DNA of 64,000 nucleotides, from assembly GCA_029266455.1 (NCBI GenBank), contig JAQSWV010000033.1, forward strand, positions 1-64,000, written 5' to 3'. A program made the position numbers and the translations under genes. The notes under the pieces were generated by a model, which was given only the letters and a program-made list of their open reading frames with translations, was not told where the DNA came from and searched no databases. Shown one piece after another: positions 1 through 8,048 of the stretch (the stretch's first letter is position 1; the number at the start of each line of letters is the position of its first letter). The DNA is from Nocardioidaceae bacterium (lineage in GTDB: Bacteria; Actinomycetota; Actinomycetes; Propionibacteriales; Nocardioidaceae).

Positions 1-174
1 CGAGTGGTCCTCATCATCCTGGCGGCCATCACGGTGCTGGTCGGACTGTTCTTCACGGTCTTCGGCGGCGGGGTCGGCCTGCCGTGGGCGATCGCGGGTG
101 GGCTCGTGGTGCTGTTCCTCCTGCTGGGGGACGCAGGCGCCTGGTTCGCGGGCAGGAAGGCCGGCGCGGTCTGA
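1..174 (+). CDS. Membrane protein, C-terminal end only
   Basis: The gene enters from the left edge, so only the last 57 residues are visible in frame 1, ending at the TGA at 172-174. They form two hydrophobic stretches (about residues 2-21 and 30-48) separated by a glycine-rich turn. A short tail ending GRKAGAV, with R and K, should lie in the cytoplasm. This fits the last two helices of a small integral membrane protein. No family motif survives in the visible part, so no function is proposed. Confidence 0.6.
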   Translation, partial: RVVLIILAAITVLVGLFFTVFGGGVGLPWAIAGGLVVLFLLLGDAGAWFAGRKAGAV

Positions 175-228
175 GCGCGCGCACCGGTCCCGCGTCCGGA
201 CCCGCCTCGGGATCGACGGGTCCGCCCG

Positions 229-1386
229 TCAGCTGAAGGCACGACGGAGGCGCCCGAGAGCCTCCAGCAGCACGGCGTCCTGCTTGCAGAACGCCCACCG
301 CACCAGCGGTCTGCCGGCCTCGAGATCGTCGTAGAAGACCTGGTGCGGGATCGCCACGACCCCCGCCCGGGTCGGCAGGTCACGGCAGAACTCCACGCCG
401 TCGGTGTAGCCGAGCGGCCGCACGTCGGTGGTGGTGAAGTAGGTGCCCTCCGGCACGTGGACCTCGAACCCGATCTCCTTCAGCCCGGCACAGAGCAGGT
501 CACGCTTGCCCTCTAGCTCCCGGCGGAGGTCGTCGAAGGCAGCGCTGGGCAGCCGCAGCGCGTACGCCACTGCCGGTTGCAGCGGCGCCCCGGACGTGTA
601 GGTCAGGAACTGCTTGGCGGTCAGCATCGAGGCGATCATGTCGGCAGGGCCGCTCGCCCAGCCCACCTTCCAGCCGGTCACCGAGAACGTCTTGCCCGCC
701 GACGAACAGGTCACCGTGCGCTCGGCCATGCCGGGGAACGTCGCGAGCGGCAGGTGGGTGTGCTGCCCGAACGTCAGGTGCTCGTAGACCTCGTCGGTGA
801 CCACCAGCAGGTCGTGCTCGACCGCCACCTCGGCGATCACCGCCAGCTCGGCGCGGGTGAGCACGGTCCCGGTGGGGTTGTGCGGCGAGTTGATGAGCAG
901 CATCCGGGTCCGCGGGGTCACGGCGGCGCGCAGCTCGTGGGGGTCGAGCCGGAAGTCGGGCGCCCGCAGCATCACCGGCCGGCGCACGCCACCCGCCATC
1001 TGGATGCAGGCGACATAGGAGTCGTAGTACGGCTCGAGGGCCACCACCTCGTCGCCAGGGTCGACCAGACCGAGCAGCGCGGCGGCGATCGCCTCGGTGG
1101 CACCCGTGGTGACCAGCACCTCCCGCTCGGGGTCGAGCTCGATGCCGTAGCGAGCCCGCTGGTGGTCGGCGACGGCCTGGCGCAGCGGCGCCACGCCGCG
1201 GCCGGGGGCGTACTGGTTGTGGCCGGTGCGCAGGGCGTGAACGGCCTGCTCGATGACCTCGGCCGGCCCGTCGGTGTCGGGGAAGCCCTGCCCGAGGTTG
1301 ACCGAGCCGGTGCTCTGGGCGAGCTCGGACATCTCCGCGAAGATCGTCGTGCCGAGCCCTGTCACCCGCTGCGCGCGCCGCTGCAT
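229..1386 (-). CDS. dapC: PLP-dependent class I/II aminotransferase, probably N-succinyldiaminopimelate aminotransferase
   Basis: This 385-residue fold-type I aminotransferase has a full family length. Visible motifs are the substrate loop LGQGFPDTDGP near the N-terminus, NSPHNPTGT, TDEVYEH, and the lysine motif SSAGKTFSVTGWKVGW that binds PLP. The best-matching actinobacterial group is annotated DapC (lysine and peptidoglycan precursor synthesis) or kynurenine/methionine aminotransferase, and sequence alone does not separate these activities. The ATG start lies 6 nt after TAGTGT (reverse strand, 1393-1398), which suggests a leaderless transcript. It is divergent from pyrE with only 57 bp between them. 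The fold is certain; the substrate is inferred. Confidence 0.85.
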   Translation of the reverse strand: MQRRAQRVTGLGTTIFAEMSELAQSTGSVNLGQGFPDTDGPAEVIEQAVHALRTGHNQYAPGRGVAPLRQAVADHQRARYGIELDPEREVLVTTGATEAIAAALLGLVDPGDEVVALEPYYDSYVACIQMAGGVRRPVMLRAPDFRLDPHELRAAVTPRTRMLLINSPHNPTGTVLTRAELAVIAEVAVEHDLLVVTDEVYEHLTFGQHTHLPLATFPGMAERTVTCSSAGKTFSVTGWKVGWASGPADMIASMLTAKQFLTYTSGAPLQPAVAYALRLPSAAFDDLRRELEGKRDLLCAGLKEIGFEVHVPEGTYFTTTDVRPLGYTDGVEFCRDLPTRAGVVAIPHQVFYDDLEAGRPLVRWAFCKQDAVLLEALGRLRRAFS

Positions 1387-1443
1387 GCTCCGACACTAGA
1401 GCGACCGGCCCGAAGTGCCCCGCGGCTGCCAGAATCGGCTCCC

Positions 1444-2073
1444 GTGACAGACGCCAGCACCCCCCCATCCAGCTCGTCAGCCCGTCAGCCCGCCAGCACC
1501 CCGCCCGCCGGCCACCCCGCCGATGACCTCCCCGCCATCCGCGAGTCGCTGCGTCGGCTCATCGTGGCCACGGCGGTGATCCGGGGCCGCGTGACGCTGT
1601 CCTCGGGGCGTGTGGCCGACCACTACGTCGATCTGCGTCGCATCCCGCTGGCCGCGGACGCGGCCCCCCTGGTGGGTCGGGTGATGCTCGACCTGGTGGC
1701 CGATCTGGAGATCGAGGCCGTGGGTGGACTCACGCTCGGCGCCGACCCGGTGGCCACCGCCATGCTGCATGCCGCCGCCGCCCAGGGCCGTCGGCTGGAC
1801 GCCTTCGTGGTGCGCAAGCAGGACAAGGCGCACGGCTTGCAGCGGCGGATCGAGGGCCCCGACGTGTCGGACCGCCGCGTCCTGGCGGTCGAGGACACCT
1901 CGACCACCGGCGGATCGGTGCTCACCGCCGTGGAGGCACTGCGTGAGGCGGGCGCCCAGGTGGTGGCCGTCGCCGTTGTCGCTGACCGTGGCACGGGCGC
2001 GCGGGAGCAGGTGGAGGCGGCAGGGCTCGACTACCGCTACGCCTACGACCCGGCCGACCTCGAGCTGGTCTGA
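1444..2073 (+). CDS. pyrE: Orotate phosphoribosyltransferase
   Basis: PyrE joins orotate to PRPP to give OMP, the fifth step of pyrimidine synthesis, in the cytoplasm. The 209-residue product has the type I phosphoribosyltransferase PRPP loop VLAVEDTSTTGGS and the upstream lysine-rich segment FVVRKQDKAHG that faces the catalytic site. The GTG at 1444 is chosen because conserved sequence begins about 25 residues later, after a Ser/Pro/Ala-rich leader; a shorter start is possible. The last 31 bp overlap the 3' end of the convergent dedA-type gene. Confidence 0.9.
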   Translation: MTDASTPPSSSSARQPASTPPAGHPADDLPAIRESLRRLIVATAVIRGRVTLSSGRVADHYVDLRRIPLAADAAPLVGRVMLDLVADLEIEAVGGLTLGADPVATAMLHAAAAQGRRLDAFVVRKQDKAHGLQRRIEGPDVSDRRVLAVEDTSTTGGSVLTAVEALREAGAQVVAVAVVADRGTGAREQVEAAGLDYRYAYDPADLELV

Positions 2074-2801
2074 CCGAGGGGCGCGTCGGGTGTGGCCTCG
2101 CCCAGCGCTACCGCCGCAGCCAGCTCGCGCTGGCGGCTTCGCCGCTCGAGCACCAGGTGCGTCACCAGGGGGACGATGCTCAAGACGACGACGGCGAGCA
2201 GGATGAGATCGAGGTGCGGCTGCACGTACTCGCGGACGAACGGGACGTTGCCGAGGAAGAAGCCCAACGACGTGATGCCGCAGACCCAGACCACGCCGCC
2301 GAGCGCGCTGTACAGCAGGTAGCGGCGACGGGGCATCCCGGCGGCACCGGCCGTCACGGTGATGACGGTGCGCACGATCGGGACGAATCGCGCCAGCACG
2401 ATCGCCGGGGCGCCGTACCGGTCGAAGAACCGACGGGTGCGCTCGACGTTCTTGCGGCTGAGGTACGTGCGTCCCTCGCGCTCCAGCAGCGGGGGGCCGG
2501 CCCAGCGGCCGATCTCGTAGCCGACGACGTTCCCGAGGATCGCGGCCACGGTGAGCACCAGCAGGATGACGCCGAACGGCTCGGGGATGAAGCCCTGGCT
2601 CGCGAGCAGCCCGACGCTGAACAGCAGGGTGTCGCCGGGGAACGCGAACCCGATGAGAAGTCCGCACTCGGAGAAGAGCACGGCAGCGGTGACCCACAAC
2701 GCCCAGGTCCCGGCCGACTCGAGGATGGTGTTGGGGTCCAGCCATCCGGGACCAAGCGCCTGGGTCACGGCCAGGGTGGCCTCGGTGGCGATCACGTGCA
2801 T
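2043..2801 (-). CDS. DedA-family (SNARE-associated) membrane protein
   Basis: The 252-residue integral membrane protein has the DedA/VTT core. This comprises a re-entrant acidic region around FSECGLLIGFAFPGD, the GYEIGRWAG segment, and the RFVPIVRTVITVTAGAAGM signature with the conserved arginines. Family members act in lipid scrambling or membrane homeostasis; the exact substrate is unknown. The C-terminal tail of about 40 residues is charged and cytoplasmic. An alternative GTG start at 2795 lies exactly 7 nt after TACGCT, so translation may begin at codon 3 on a leaderless mRNA. Its 3' end overlaps pyrE by 31 bp. Confidence 0.85.
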   Translation of the reverse strand: MHVIATEATLAVTQALGPGWLDPNTILESAGTWALWVTAAVLFSECGLLIGFAFPGDTLLFSVGLLASQGFIPEPFGVILLVLTVAAILGNVVGYEIGRWAGPPLLEREGRTYLSRKNVERTRRFFDRYGAPAIVLARFVPIVRTVITVTAGAAGMPRRRYLLYSALGGVVWVCGITSLGFFLGNVPFVREYVQPHLDLILLAVVVLSIVPLVTHLVLERRSRQRELAAAVALGEATPDAPLGQTSSRSAGS

Positions 2802-2849
2802 GAGCGTACCGGCGGACCGCGGCGGGATCCGCCACTAGCGTGAACGACC

Positions 2850-3521
2850 GTGGACGAACAGGTGAAACCGCCGGACGAACAGGTGACGGGCCGCGAGACC
2901 TCAGCCGTGGGCGTCGGCCCCTGGGCCGGGCGATGGCCGGACGACGACCGGCTCGACCCGGAGCTGCTGGCCTCCGGCGACCGCCGCAATGTCGTCGACG
3001 CGTACCGGTACTGGCGGCACGACGCCGTCGTCGCCGACCTGGACACTCGCCGGCATGCGTTCTCGGTGGCGATCGAGAACTGGCAGCACGACCTCAACAT
3101 CGGATCCGTGGTCCGCACGGCCAACGCGTTCCTGGCCCGCTCGGTGCACGTGGTGGGCCGACGGCGCTGGAACCGTCGCGGCGCGATGGTCACCGATCGC
3201 TACCAGCACGTCCATCATCACCGCGACGTCCGCGGCCTGTCCGAGTGGGCGTCGGGGGCCGGCCTGGTGATGGTCGGTGTCGACAACCAGCCCGGCTGCC
3301 TGCCGCTGGAAACCGCGACGCTGCCGCACGCCTGCCTGCTCGTCTTCGGTCAGGAGGGTCCCGGCCTGAGCCCGGCCGCCCGCTCGGCCTGCGACACCAC
3401 CCTGTCGATCGCGCAGTTCGGCTCGACCCGCTCCATCAACGCCGGTGCCGCCGCCGCCATCGCCATGCACACGTGGGTCCGCCAGCACGCCGATCTGTCT
3501 CTCGCCTGGCCGGCTGGCTAG
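2850..3521 (+). CDS. TrmH/SpoU-family RNA 2'-O-methyltransferase
   Basis: This is a 223-residue SPOUT-class enzyme that uses SAM to methylate the 2'-hydroxyl of a tRNA or rRNA nucleotide. All three SpoU motifs are present: NIGSVVRTANAF (motif 1), VFGQEGPGLSP (motif 2) and SINAGAAAAIAMHTW (motif 3), which form the trefoil knot and SAM pocket. About 65 residues precede the core and are mostly acidic and poorly conserved. The GTG start lies 8 nt after TAGCGT. The target RNA cannot be read from sequence. Confidence 0.85.
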   Translation: MDEQVKPPDEQVTGRETSAVGVGPWAGRWPDDDRLDPELLASGDRRNVVDAYRYWRHDAVVADLDTRRHAFSVAIENWQHDLNIGSVVRTANAFLARSVHVVGRRRWNRRGAMVTDRYQHVHHHRDVRGLSEWASGAGLVMVGVDNQPGCLPLETATLPHACLLVFGQEGPGLSPAARSACDTTLSIAQFGSTRSINAGAAAAIAMHTWVRQHADLSLAWPAG

Positions 3522-3531
3522 CGTGGCCCGG

Positions 3532-4893
3532 GTGACCGAACGCGTCGTGGTGATCGGCGGTGACGCGGCCGGCATGTCGGCAGCCGCCACGGCCCGCCGC
3601 CAGGCAGGCGACCGCCTCGAGATCGTGGTCCTCGAGCGCGGCCCCTGGACGTCGTACTCGGCGTGCGGCATCCCGTACTGGCTGGCCGGGCACGTGGACG
3701 GACCGGAGGGCCTGGTCGCCCGCACACCGCAGGAGCACCGGGACAACGGCATCGACGTACGCACCGCGGCTGCTGCGACCGCGATCGACGTCCGTGCGCG
3801 AACGGTCACCGTCGCGACCGAGGGGTCGGAGTCGCTGCTTCCCTACGACCAGCTGGTCCTGGCCACCGGGGCCCAGCCCGTGGTGCCGGACGTACCGGGA
3901 GCGGACGCCATCGGGGTACACGGGGTGCAGACGCTCGACGACGGGTGTCGGCTCCTCGACACCCTCGGCCACCTGGACGAGTCCCGGCCGCGACGGGCGG
4001 TGATCGTGGGGGCTGGGTACATCGGCGTCGAGATGGCCGAGGCCTGCGTCGTGCGCGGCCTCGAGACGACGCTGCTCGACCAGGCCGACGAGCCGATGGG
4101 CACCATCGACGACGATCTCGCGCGGATGGTCCGCGACGCCATGCAGGGCATGGGCATCCGCACGGTGATGGGCACCCCGGTGGAGGCGTTCGAGACCGGG
4201 GCAGACGGCAGGGTGACCGCGGTGGCGACGCCGGGGCGGAGCTACCCCGCCGACCTGGTCGTCCTGGGCATCGGGGTGCTGCCACGTTCCGAGCTGGCAC
4301 GCGCCGCCGGGCTGCCGCTCGGGTGCTCCGGGGGGATCCGCACCGAACCCTCGATGACCGTGCCCGGTCACCCGGGGGTCTGGGCTGCCGGCGACTGCGT
4401 CGAGTCCTGGGACCGGGTGCGCCGCGACTTCACGCACGTCCCGCTCGGGACCCATGCGAACAAGCAGGGACGGGTCGTGGGGCACAACCTGAGCGGCGGC
4501 CATCTGGTGTTCGCCGGGGTCCTCGGCACCGGCATCACCAAGGTGTGCGACGTCGAGATCGGCCGCACCGGGCTCAGCCACTCGATGGCCGAGTCGGAAG
4601 GGAGGGACCCGGTGTCGGCGACGATCGAGACCACCACCAAGGCCGGCTACTTCCCCGGTGCCGAGCCGATGACGGTGCGGCTCACCGCCGAGGCGGGCGG
4701 CCTGCTGCTCGGTGGCCAGATCGTGGGGCGGGCGGGCTCGGCCCTGCGGATCGATACGGTCGCGACCGCCCTGTGGGCGGGGATGTCGGTGCACGACCTG
4801 GTGGACCTCGACCTCGCGTACGCCCCGCCGTTCTCCTCGGTGTGGGATCCCGTGCAGGTGGCGGCTCGCTCGTTGCTCGGCCGGCTGCGCTGA
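3532..4893 (+). CDS. FAD/NAD(P)-dependent disulfide oxidoreductase, CoA-disulfide-reductase-like
   Basis: This 453-residue flavoprotein has an N-terminal FAD Rossmann motif (VIGGDAAGMSAA), a second nucleotide site (VIVGAGYIGVEMAEA) and WAAGDCVE near the FAD. A single redox cysteine, Cys45, sits in YSACGIPYW, the signature of CoA-disulfide reductases and NADH oxidases/polysulfide reductases rather than the CxxxxC of lipoamide dehydrogenases. The C-terminal dimerisation domain is present. GTG 3532 is 7 nt after TAGCGT (3519-3524), so it is preferred over GTG 3523. Reduction of CoA- or related disulfides is a family inference. Confidence 0.8.
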   Translation: MTERVVVIGGDAAGMSAAATARRQAGDRLEIVVLERGPWTSYSACGIPYWLAGHVDGPEGLVARTPQEHRDNGIDVRTAAAATAIDVRARTVTVATEGSESLLPYDQLVLATGAQPVVPDVPGADAIGVHGVQTLDDGCRLLDTLGHLDESRPRRAVIVGAGYIGVEMAEACVVRGLETTLLDQADEPMGTIDDDLARMVRDAMQGMGIRTVMGTPVEAFETGADGRVTAVATPGRSYPADLVVLGIGVLPRSELARAAGLPLGCSGGIRTEPSMTVPGHPGVWAAGDCVESWDRVRRDFTHVPLGTHANKQGRVVGHNLSGGHLVFAGVLGTGITKVCDVEIGRTGLSHSMAESEGRDPVSATIETTTKAGYFPGAEPMTVRLTAEAGGLLLGGQIVGRAGSALRIDTVATALWAGMSVHDLVDLDLAYAPPFSSVWDPVQVAARSLLGRLR

Positions 4894-4933
4894 CATACTG
4901 AGGGCTCGCCATTGGAAGTCGAGGGAGCCCGAC

Positions 4934-5965
4934 ATGCCCATCGCCAGTCCCGAGGTCTACGCGCAGATGCTCGACGCCGCCAAGGACCGATCCTTCGCCT
5001 ACCCGGCCATCAACGTGACGTCGTCGCAGACGCTGCACGCGGCCCTGCGGGGCTTCGCCGAGGCGGAGAGCGACGGCATCGTGCAGGTGTCGACCGGTGG
5101 GGCGGAGTTCCTCTCGGGCGCGACCGTCAAGAACATGGTCGCCGGCTCGGTGGCCTTCGCGGCGTTCGCGCGGGAAGCGGCGAAGCAGTACCCGGTGAAC
5201 GTCGCCCTGCACACCGACCACTGCCCCAAGGAGAAGCTCGACGGGTTCGTCCGCCCGCTGCTCGAGCTGTCCCGCGAGCAGGTCGCCGCCGGTGGCGAGC
5301 CGCTGTTCCAGTCGCACATGTGGGACGGGTCCGCAGTTGAGCTCGAGGAGAACCTCGACATCGCCAAGGACCTGCTCAAGGCCGCCGCCGAGGCCAACGT
5401 GGTGCTCGAGGTCGAGATCGGCATCGTCGGGGGCGAGGAGGACGGCATCGTCGGGGACATGGACGAGAAGCTCTACTCCGCGCCCGGCGACGCGGTCCGC
5501 ACCGTCGAGGCGCTCGGTCTCGGCGAGAACGGGCGGTACCTGACCGCGCTGACGTTCGGCAACGTCCACGGCGTGTACAAGCCCGGCAACGTCAAGCTGC
5601 GCCCCGAGATCCTCCAGGAGGCCCAGCGCGTGGTCGCGGACAAGTGGCAGCTCGGTGAGGACGCCAAGCCCTTCCACCTGGTCTTCCACGGCGGCTCCGG
5701 CTCGACCGCCGAGGAGATCGGCGCCGCCGTCGACTACGGCGTGGTGAAGATGAACGTCGACACCGACACCCAGTATGCGTTCACCCGCGCCGTTGCCGAC
5801 CACATGTTCACGAACTACTCGGGCGTGCTGAAGATCGACGGCGAGGTGGGCGACAAGAAGGCCTACGACCCCCGCTCGTACGGCAAGGCCGCCGAGGGGT
5901 CCATGGCCGCCCGCGTCACCGAGGCCTGCCAGCACCTCCGCTCGGCCGGCACCCGTCTCGGCTGA
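4934..5965 (+). CDS. fbaA: Fructose-bisphosphate aldolase, class II
   Basis: Zn-dependent aldolase of glycolysis and gluconeogenesis that cleaves fructose 1,6-bisphosphate to DHAP and glyceraldehyde 3-phosphate. The 343-residue protein has the class IIA motifs HTDHCPKEKLD and NVHGVYKPG (metal and catalytic side), VFHGGSGS (phosphate loop) and VKMNVDTDTQYAFTRAV near the C-terminus. ATG 4934 follows a GGGAG ribosome-binding site at about 4923. A hairpin with perfect 7-bp arms follows the stop at about 5994-6016. Confidence 0.95.
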   Translation: MPIASPEVYAQMLDAAKDRSFAYPAINVTSSQTLHAALRGFAEAESDGIVQVSTGGAEFLSGATVKNMVAGSVAFAAFAREAAKQYPVNVALHTDHCPKEKLDGFVRPLLELSREQVAAGGEPLFQSHMWDGSAVELEENLDIAKDLLKAAAEANVVLEVEIGIVGGEEDGIVGDMDEKLYSAPGDAVRTVEALGLGENGRYLTALTFGNVHGVYKPGNVKLRPEILQEAQRVVADKWQLGEDAKPFHLVFHGGSGSTAEEIGAAVDYGVVKMNVDTDTQYAFTRAVADHMFTNYSGVLKIDGEVGDKKAYDPRSYGKAAEGSMAARVTEACQHLRSAGTRLG

Positions 5966-5991
5966 CCCCTGGCGGCTGCTGCGCCCGGGGA

Positions 5992-6046
5992 GTTTTCGCA
6001 GGGTGGGCTGCGAAAGCGGCACTCCACAGGCGCTGCAGCGCCCGGG
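5992..6046. repeat. Left arm of a 55-bp inverted repeat
   Basis: The left arm matches the reverse complement of 7167-7221 at 47 of 55 positions, the first 20 bases being identical. Inside it TTTCGCA...TGCGAAA forms a perfect 7-bp hairpin, so it may also end fbaA transcription. The pair brackets the AbiEi-like gene at 6076-7062, which suggests that gene and repeats may once have moved as one unit. No flanking target duplication was seen. Confidence 0.7.
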
Positions 6047-6075
6047 AAGCGGCGCTTTCGCTGTGGAAGTGGGGG

Positions 6076-7062
6076 TCAGGCGAAGGTACGCGTCCGGATC
6101 CGTAGTGCCCGCGCGAATCGTTCGACGACGACGTTCGGGGTGAACAACTCAGACCACACCAGTCGTCGGACGACCAGTCCGGTCTCGACGATCCACTCCT
6201 CGCGCTGCTTCTCGCGGATCACGACGTCGCTCGCCGACTCGCCCTCGCGGAGGCTGCGGAGGTACTTCACCTTGCCGTCGAACTCTCCGACCACACGTTC
6301 TTCGTCCCAGCCGTAGTCGGTATAGGCGAGCTGTCCGGACGTACCCAGCACCCGCATCTGCAGCTCGGGCCTAGGCAGTCCACCTCGCCAGAACACGAGC
6401 CGGCCGAGTGTCTCGCCGGCACTCTCCGCTCTGCCGTCCATGAGTCGGGTGGCCAGCCGTACGTGCCGTGACTCCGGCACACGGTTCCAGGACTCGACGA
6501 GCTCGCCCAGCGGCTCGGCCGCGACCAGGCCGCGGAAAAGGGCGGAGTCGGCCATGACCACCGCCTGGTCGAGACCGTGCAGCAGCATCGCCCCGGCGAC
6601 TGCGTGCGCCGGGGGCACGATGAGCAAGTCGGCGTCGTCGACGCCGTCGTCACTGCGGAGACGGACGCACTCGGACCTGGTCACCGCCATCTCGTGGTGC
6701 GCTACGCCGTGCTCATGACCGCCCTGTCGACCGTCGAGCCGGGTCACATGAATGTCGGCGAGCCGAGGTCCCCACGTCTGCACCCCGAGGGCCAGCGCCG
6801 CCGTGATGTGGCTGAGCGCCACCTCGCCGGCGAGGGGGCGAATCACGGCCCGGGCCAGCAGCAGGTGGCGAGCCACCGCATCAGCCGCCTCCCACACAGG
6901 AGTCAGCACGTAGGAGCCGCGCCGCAGCCGGGTCCACTCGCGACGGTCGACGGCGCGCCGGATCCCGCGATGGTCGTACCCGAGCCTGCGTGCGTCCGCC
7001 GTCGTGAACACCTCGTGCTGTACCTCGGCCAGCTGCCTGATCTCCTGGTGTCGCACATCCAC
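6076..7062 (-). CDS. AbiEi-type winged-helix protein with a C-terminal nuclease-like domain
   Basis: The 328-residue protein starts with an AbiEi antitoxin-type wHTH (about residues 8-60: LAEVQHEVFTTADARRLG, then RRAVDRREWTRLRRGSYVL). The last 100 residues contain VVGEFDGKVKY followed by a charged helix and LVVRRLVWSEL. These resemble the DUF559/VSR-like PD-(D/E)XK core found at the end of many actinobacterial AbiEi-like proteins. No AbiEii nucleotidyltransferase toxin is next to it, so it is not a normal type IV toxin-antitoxin pair. It starts with GTG and is enclosed by inverted repeats (5992-6046 and 7167-7221). The function is unknown; DNA binding is likely, nuclease activity speculative. 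Confidence 0.7.
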   Translation of the reverse strand: MDVRHQEIRQLAEVQHEVFTTADARRLGYDHRGIRRAVDRREWTRLRRGSYVLTPVWEAADAVARHLLLARAVIRPLAGEVALSHITAALALGVQTWGPRLADIHVTRLDGRQGGHEHGVAHHEMAVTRSECVRLRSDDGVDDADLLIVPPAHAVAGAMLLHGLDQAVVMADSALFRGLVAAEPLGELVESWNRVPESRHVRLATRLMDGRAESAGETLGRLVFWRGGLPRPELQMRVLGTSGQLAYTDYGWDEERVVGEFDGKVKYLRSLREGESASDVVIREKQREEWIVETGLVVRRLVWSELFTPNVVVERFARALRIRTRTFA

Positions 7063-7166
7063 AACGTTGTCGTTTGCTCAGCGGTCCGGTACGGCGGTCC
7101 ACAGGAGTGTGGAAAGGTCCGTCGCACCCTCGCCGCACCCTCACTACGGCAGCGATAAGTGCGCCT

Positions 7167-7221
7167 CTCGGGTGCTGCAGCGCTCGGGTAGTGCCGTTTT
7201 TGCAGCCCACCCTGCGAAAAC
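7167..7221. repeat. Right arm of the 55-bp inverted repeat
   Basis: This is the inverted partner of 5992-6046. Its core GCAGCCCACCCTGCGA (7202-7217) is repeated once more in direct orientation at 7223-7238, giving three copies of the 16-mer in this locus (the third is inverted, 5996-6011). The arm ends about 50 bp before the DUF3151 gene. Confidence 0.7.
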
Positions 7222-7273
7222 AGCAGCCCACCCTGCGAGAACGACAGCCGCGGCCGGGCGGCAGGATGGGGCC

Positions 7274-7681
7274 ATGACACCCGAGAATCTGCTGGGCGGT
7301 CCGCCGGAGACCCTGCTCGCTTCTGACCCGGCTGCTGAGCCGCTGGACTCCGGGGCCAGCCCGGTCGCGGTGGCGCGGGCCAACCCCACCTCGAGCCTGG
7401 CATGGGCGACGCTGGCCGAGCAGGCGCTCGAGGAGGGCAGGGATGTCGAGGCGTACGCGTACGCCCGCACCGGCTATCACCGGGGTCTGGACGCGCTTCG
7501 CCGCAGCGGCTGGAAGGGGCACGGGCCGGTGCCGTGGGCCCACGTGCCCAACCGTGGGTTCCTGCGCTCGCTCGCGGCGCTCGCGCGTGCTGCGGCCGAG
7601 ATCGACGAGATCGATGAGGCGGAGCGCTGCCGCAGCTTCCTCGCGGACTCGAGCCGGGAAGCCGCCACCGCGCTGCTCTGA
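7274..7681 (+). CDS. DUF3151 family protein
   Basis: The 135-residue cytoplasmic protein is recognisable as DUF3151 from NPTSSLAWATLAEQAL, AYAYARTGYHRGLDALRR and WKGHGPVPW, followed by a helical FLRSLAALARAA tail. Alternating short helices suggest a TPR-like fold. DUF3151 genes usually sit between fba and purA in actinobacteria, as here. No function is known. ATG 7274 is preceded by a CAGGAT hexamer 6 nt upstream, again compatible with leaderless expression. Confidence 0.85.
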   Translation: MTPENLLGGPPETLLASDPAAEPLDSGASPVAVARANPTSSLAWATLAEQALEEGRDVEAYAYARTGYHRGLDALRRSGWKGHGPVPWAHVPNRGFLRSLAALARAAAEIDEIDEAERCRSFLADSSREAATALL

Positions 7682-7689
7682 CGCTCTGG

Positions 7690-7719
7690 CCCTCCCGAGC
7701 CCGACTGCGGCTGGGAGGG
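7690..7719. terminator. Hairpin after the DUF3151 gene
   Basis: An 11-bp GC-rich stem (7690-7701 with 7709-7719, one bulged G at 7697) and a 7-nt loop begin 9 nt after the DUF3151 stop. No T tract follows, which is usual for actinobacterial terminators. It sits between convergent genes. Confidence 0.5.
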
Positions 7720-7934
7720 ATGCGGCGGGGGCTGGGAAGTACGGCCGCCCCGAGGAGCGCGACGCCGACACTATGACAAAGGGCGCCGAAACCGTCCCCC
7801 GCGCGGTTTCGACGCCACTCTCAGTGATCATGTCATCTCTGTGCGCGAACGTACAGGGGGCGTTGCCACCGGCGACCCGTAGCCACTCGCCCCGGCCGAG
7901 CCGGCGGCGACATGTACGCCCACCGCCCCGTCCG

Positions 7935-8017
7935 GTCGCCGTCGGATCACCTGGCGAGTCGCCGTCGGATCACCTGGCGAGTCGCCGTCGGCCCACCTGG
8001 CGAGTCGCCGTCGGATC
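7935..8017. repeat. 23-bp tandem repeat, 3.6 copies
   Basis: The unit GTCGCCGTCGGATCACCTGG plus CGA occurs exactly at 7935-7957 and 7958-7980, with a two-base variant at 7981-8003 and the first 14 bases again at 8004-8017. The period is not a multiple of three and the array lies outside genes. It could be a protein-binding array or a simple slippage product. Confidence 0.85.
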
Positions 8018-8048
8018 GCGGACAGGCCTGCCGTGTGACCCGGCTGGG

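Larger units (their letters stand above)
7682..8048. other. Convergent intergenic region of 367 bp
   Basis: No gene is supported here. The region holds the hairpin at 7690-7719 and the 23-bp tandem repeat at 7935-8017. Apparent reading frames across it lack codon bias or family motifs. It separates the DUF3151 gene from the convergent diacylglycerol-kinase-like gene. Confidence 0.6.

Noticed and set aside
229-1468. Long alternative frames overlapping the aminotransferase on both strands
   Set aside because: They arise from high G+C; only the 385-aa frame has PLP-enzyme motifs and a proper start.
6076-7062. Complete type IV AbiEi/AbiEii toxin-antitoxin system
   Set aside because: No AbiEii nucleotidyltransferase gene adjoins it; only the AbiEi-like protein is present.
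7935-8017. CRISPR array
   Set aside because: The 23-bp units abut with no spacers and no cas genes are nearby, so it is a simple tandem repeat.
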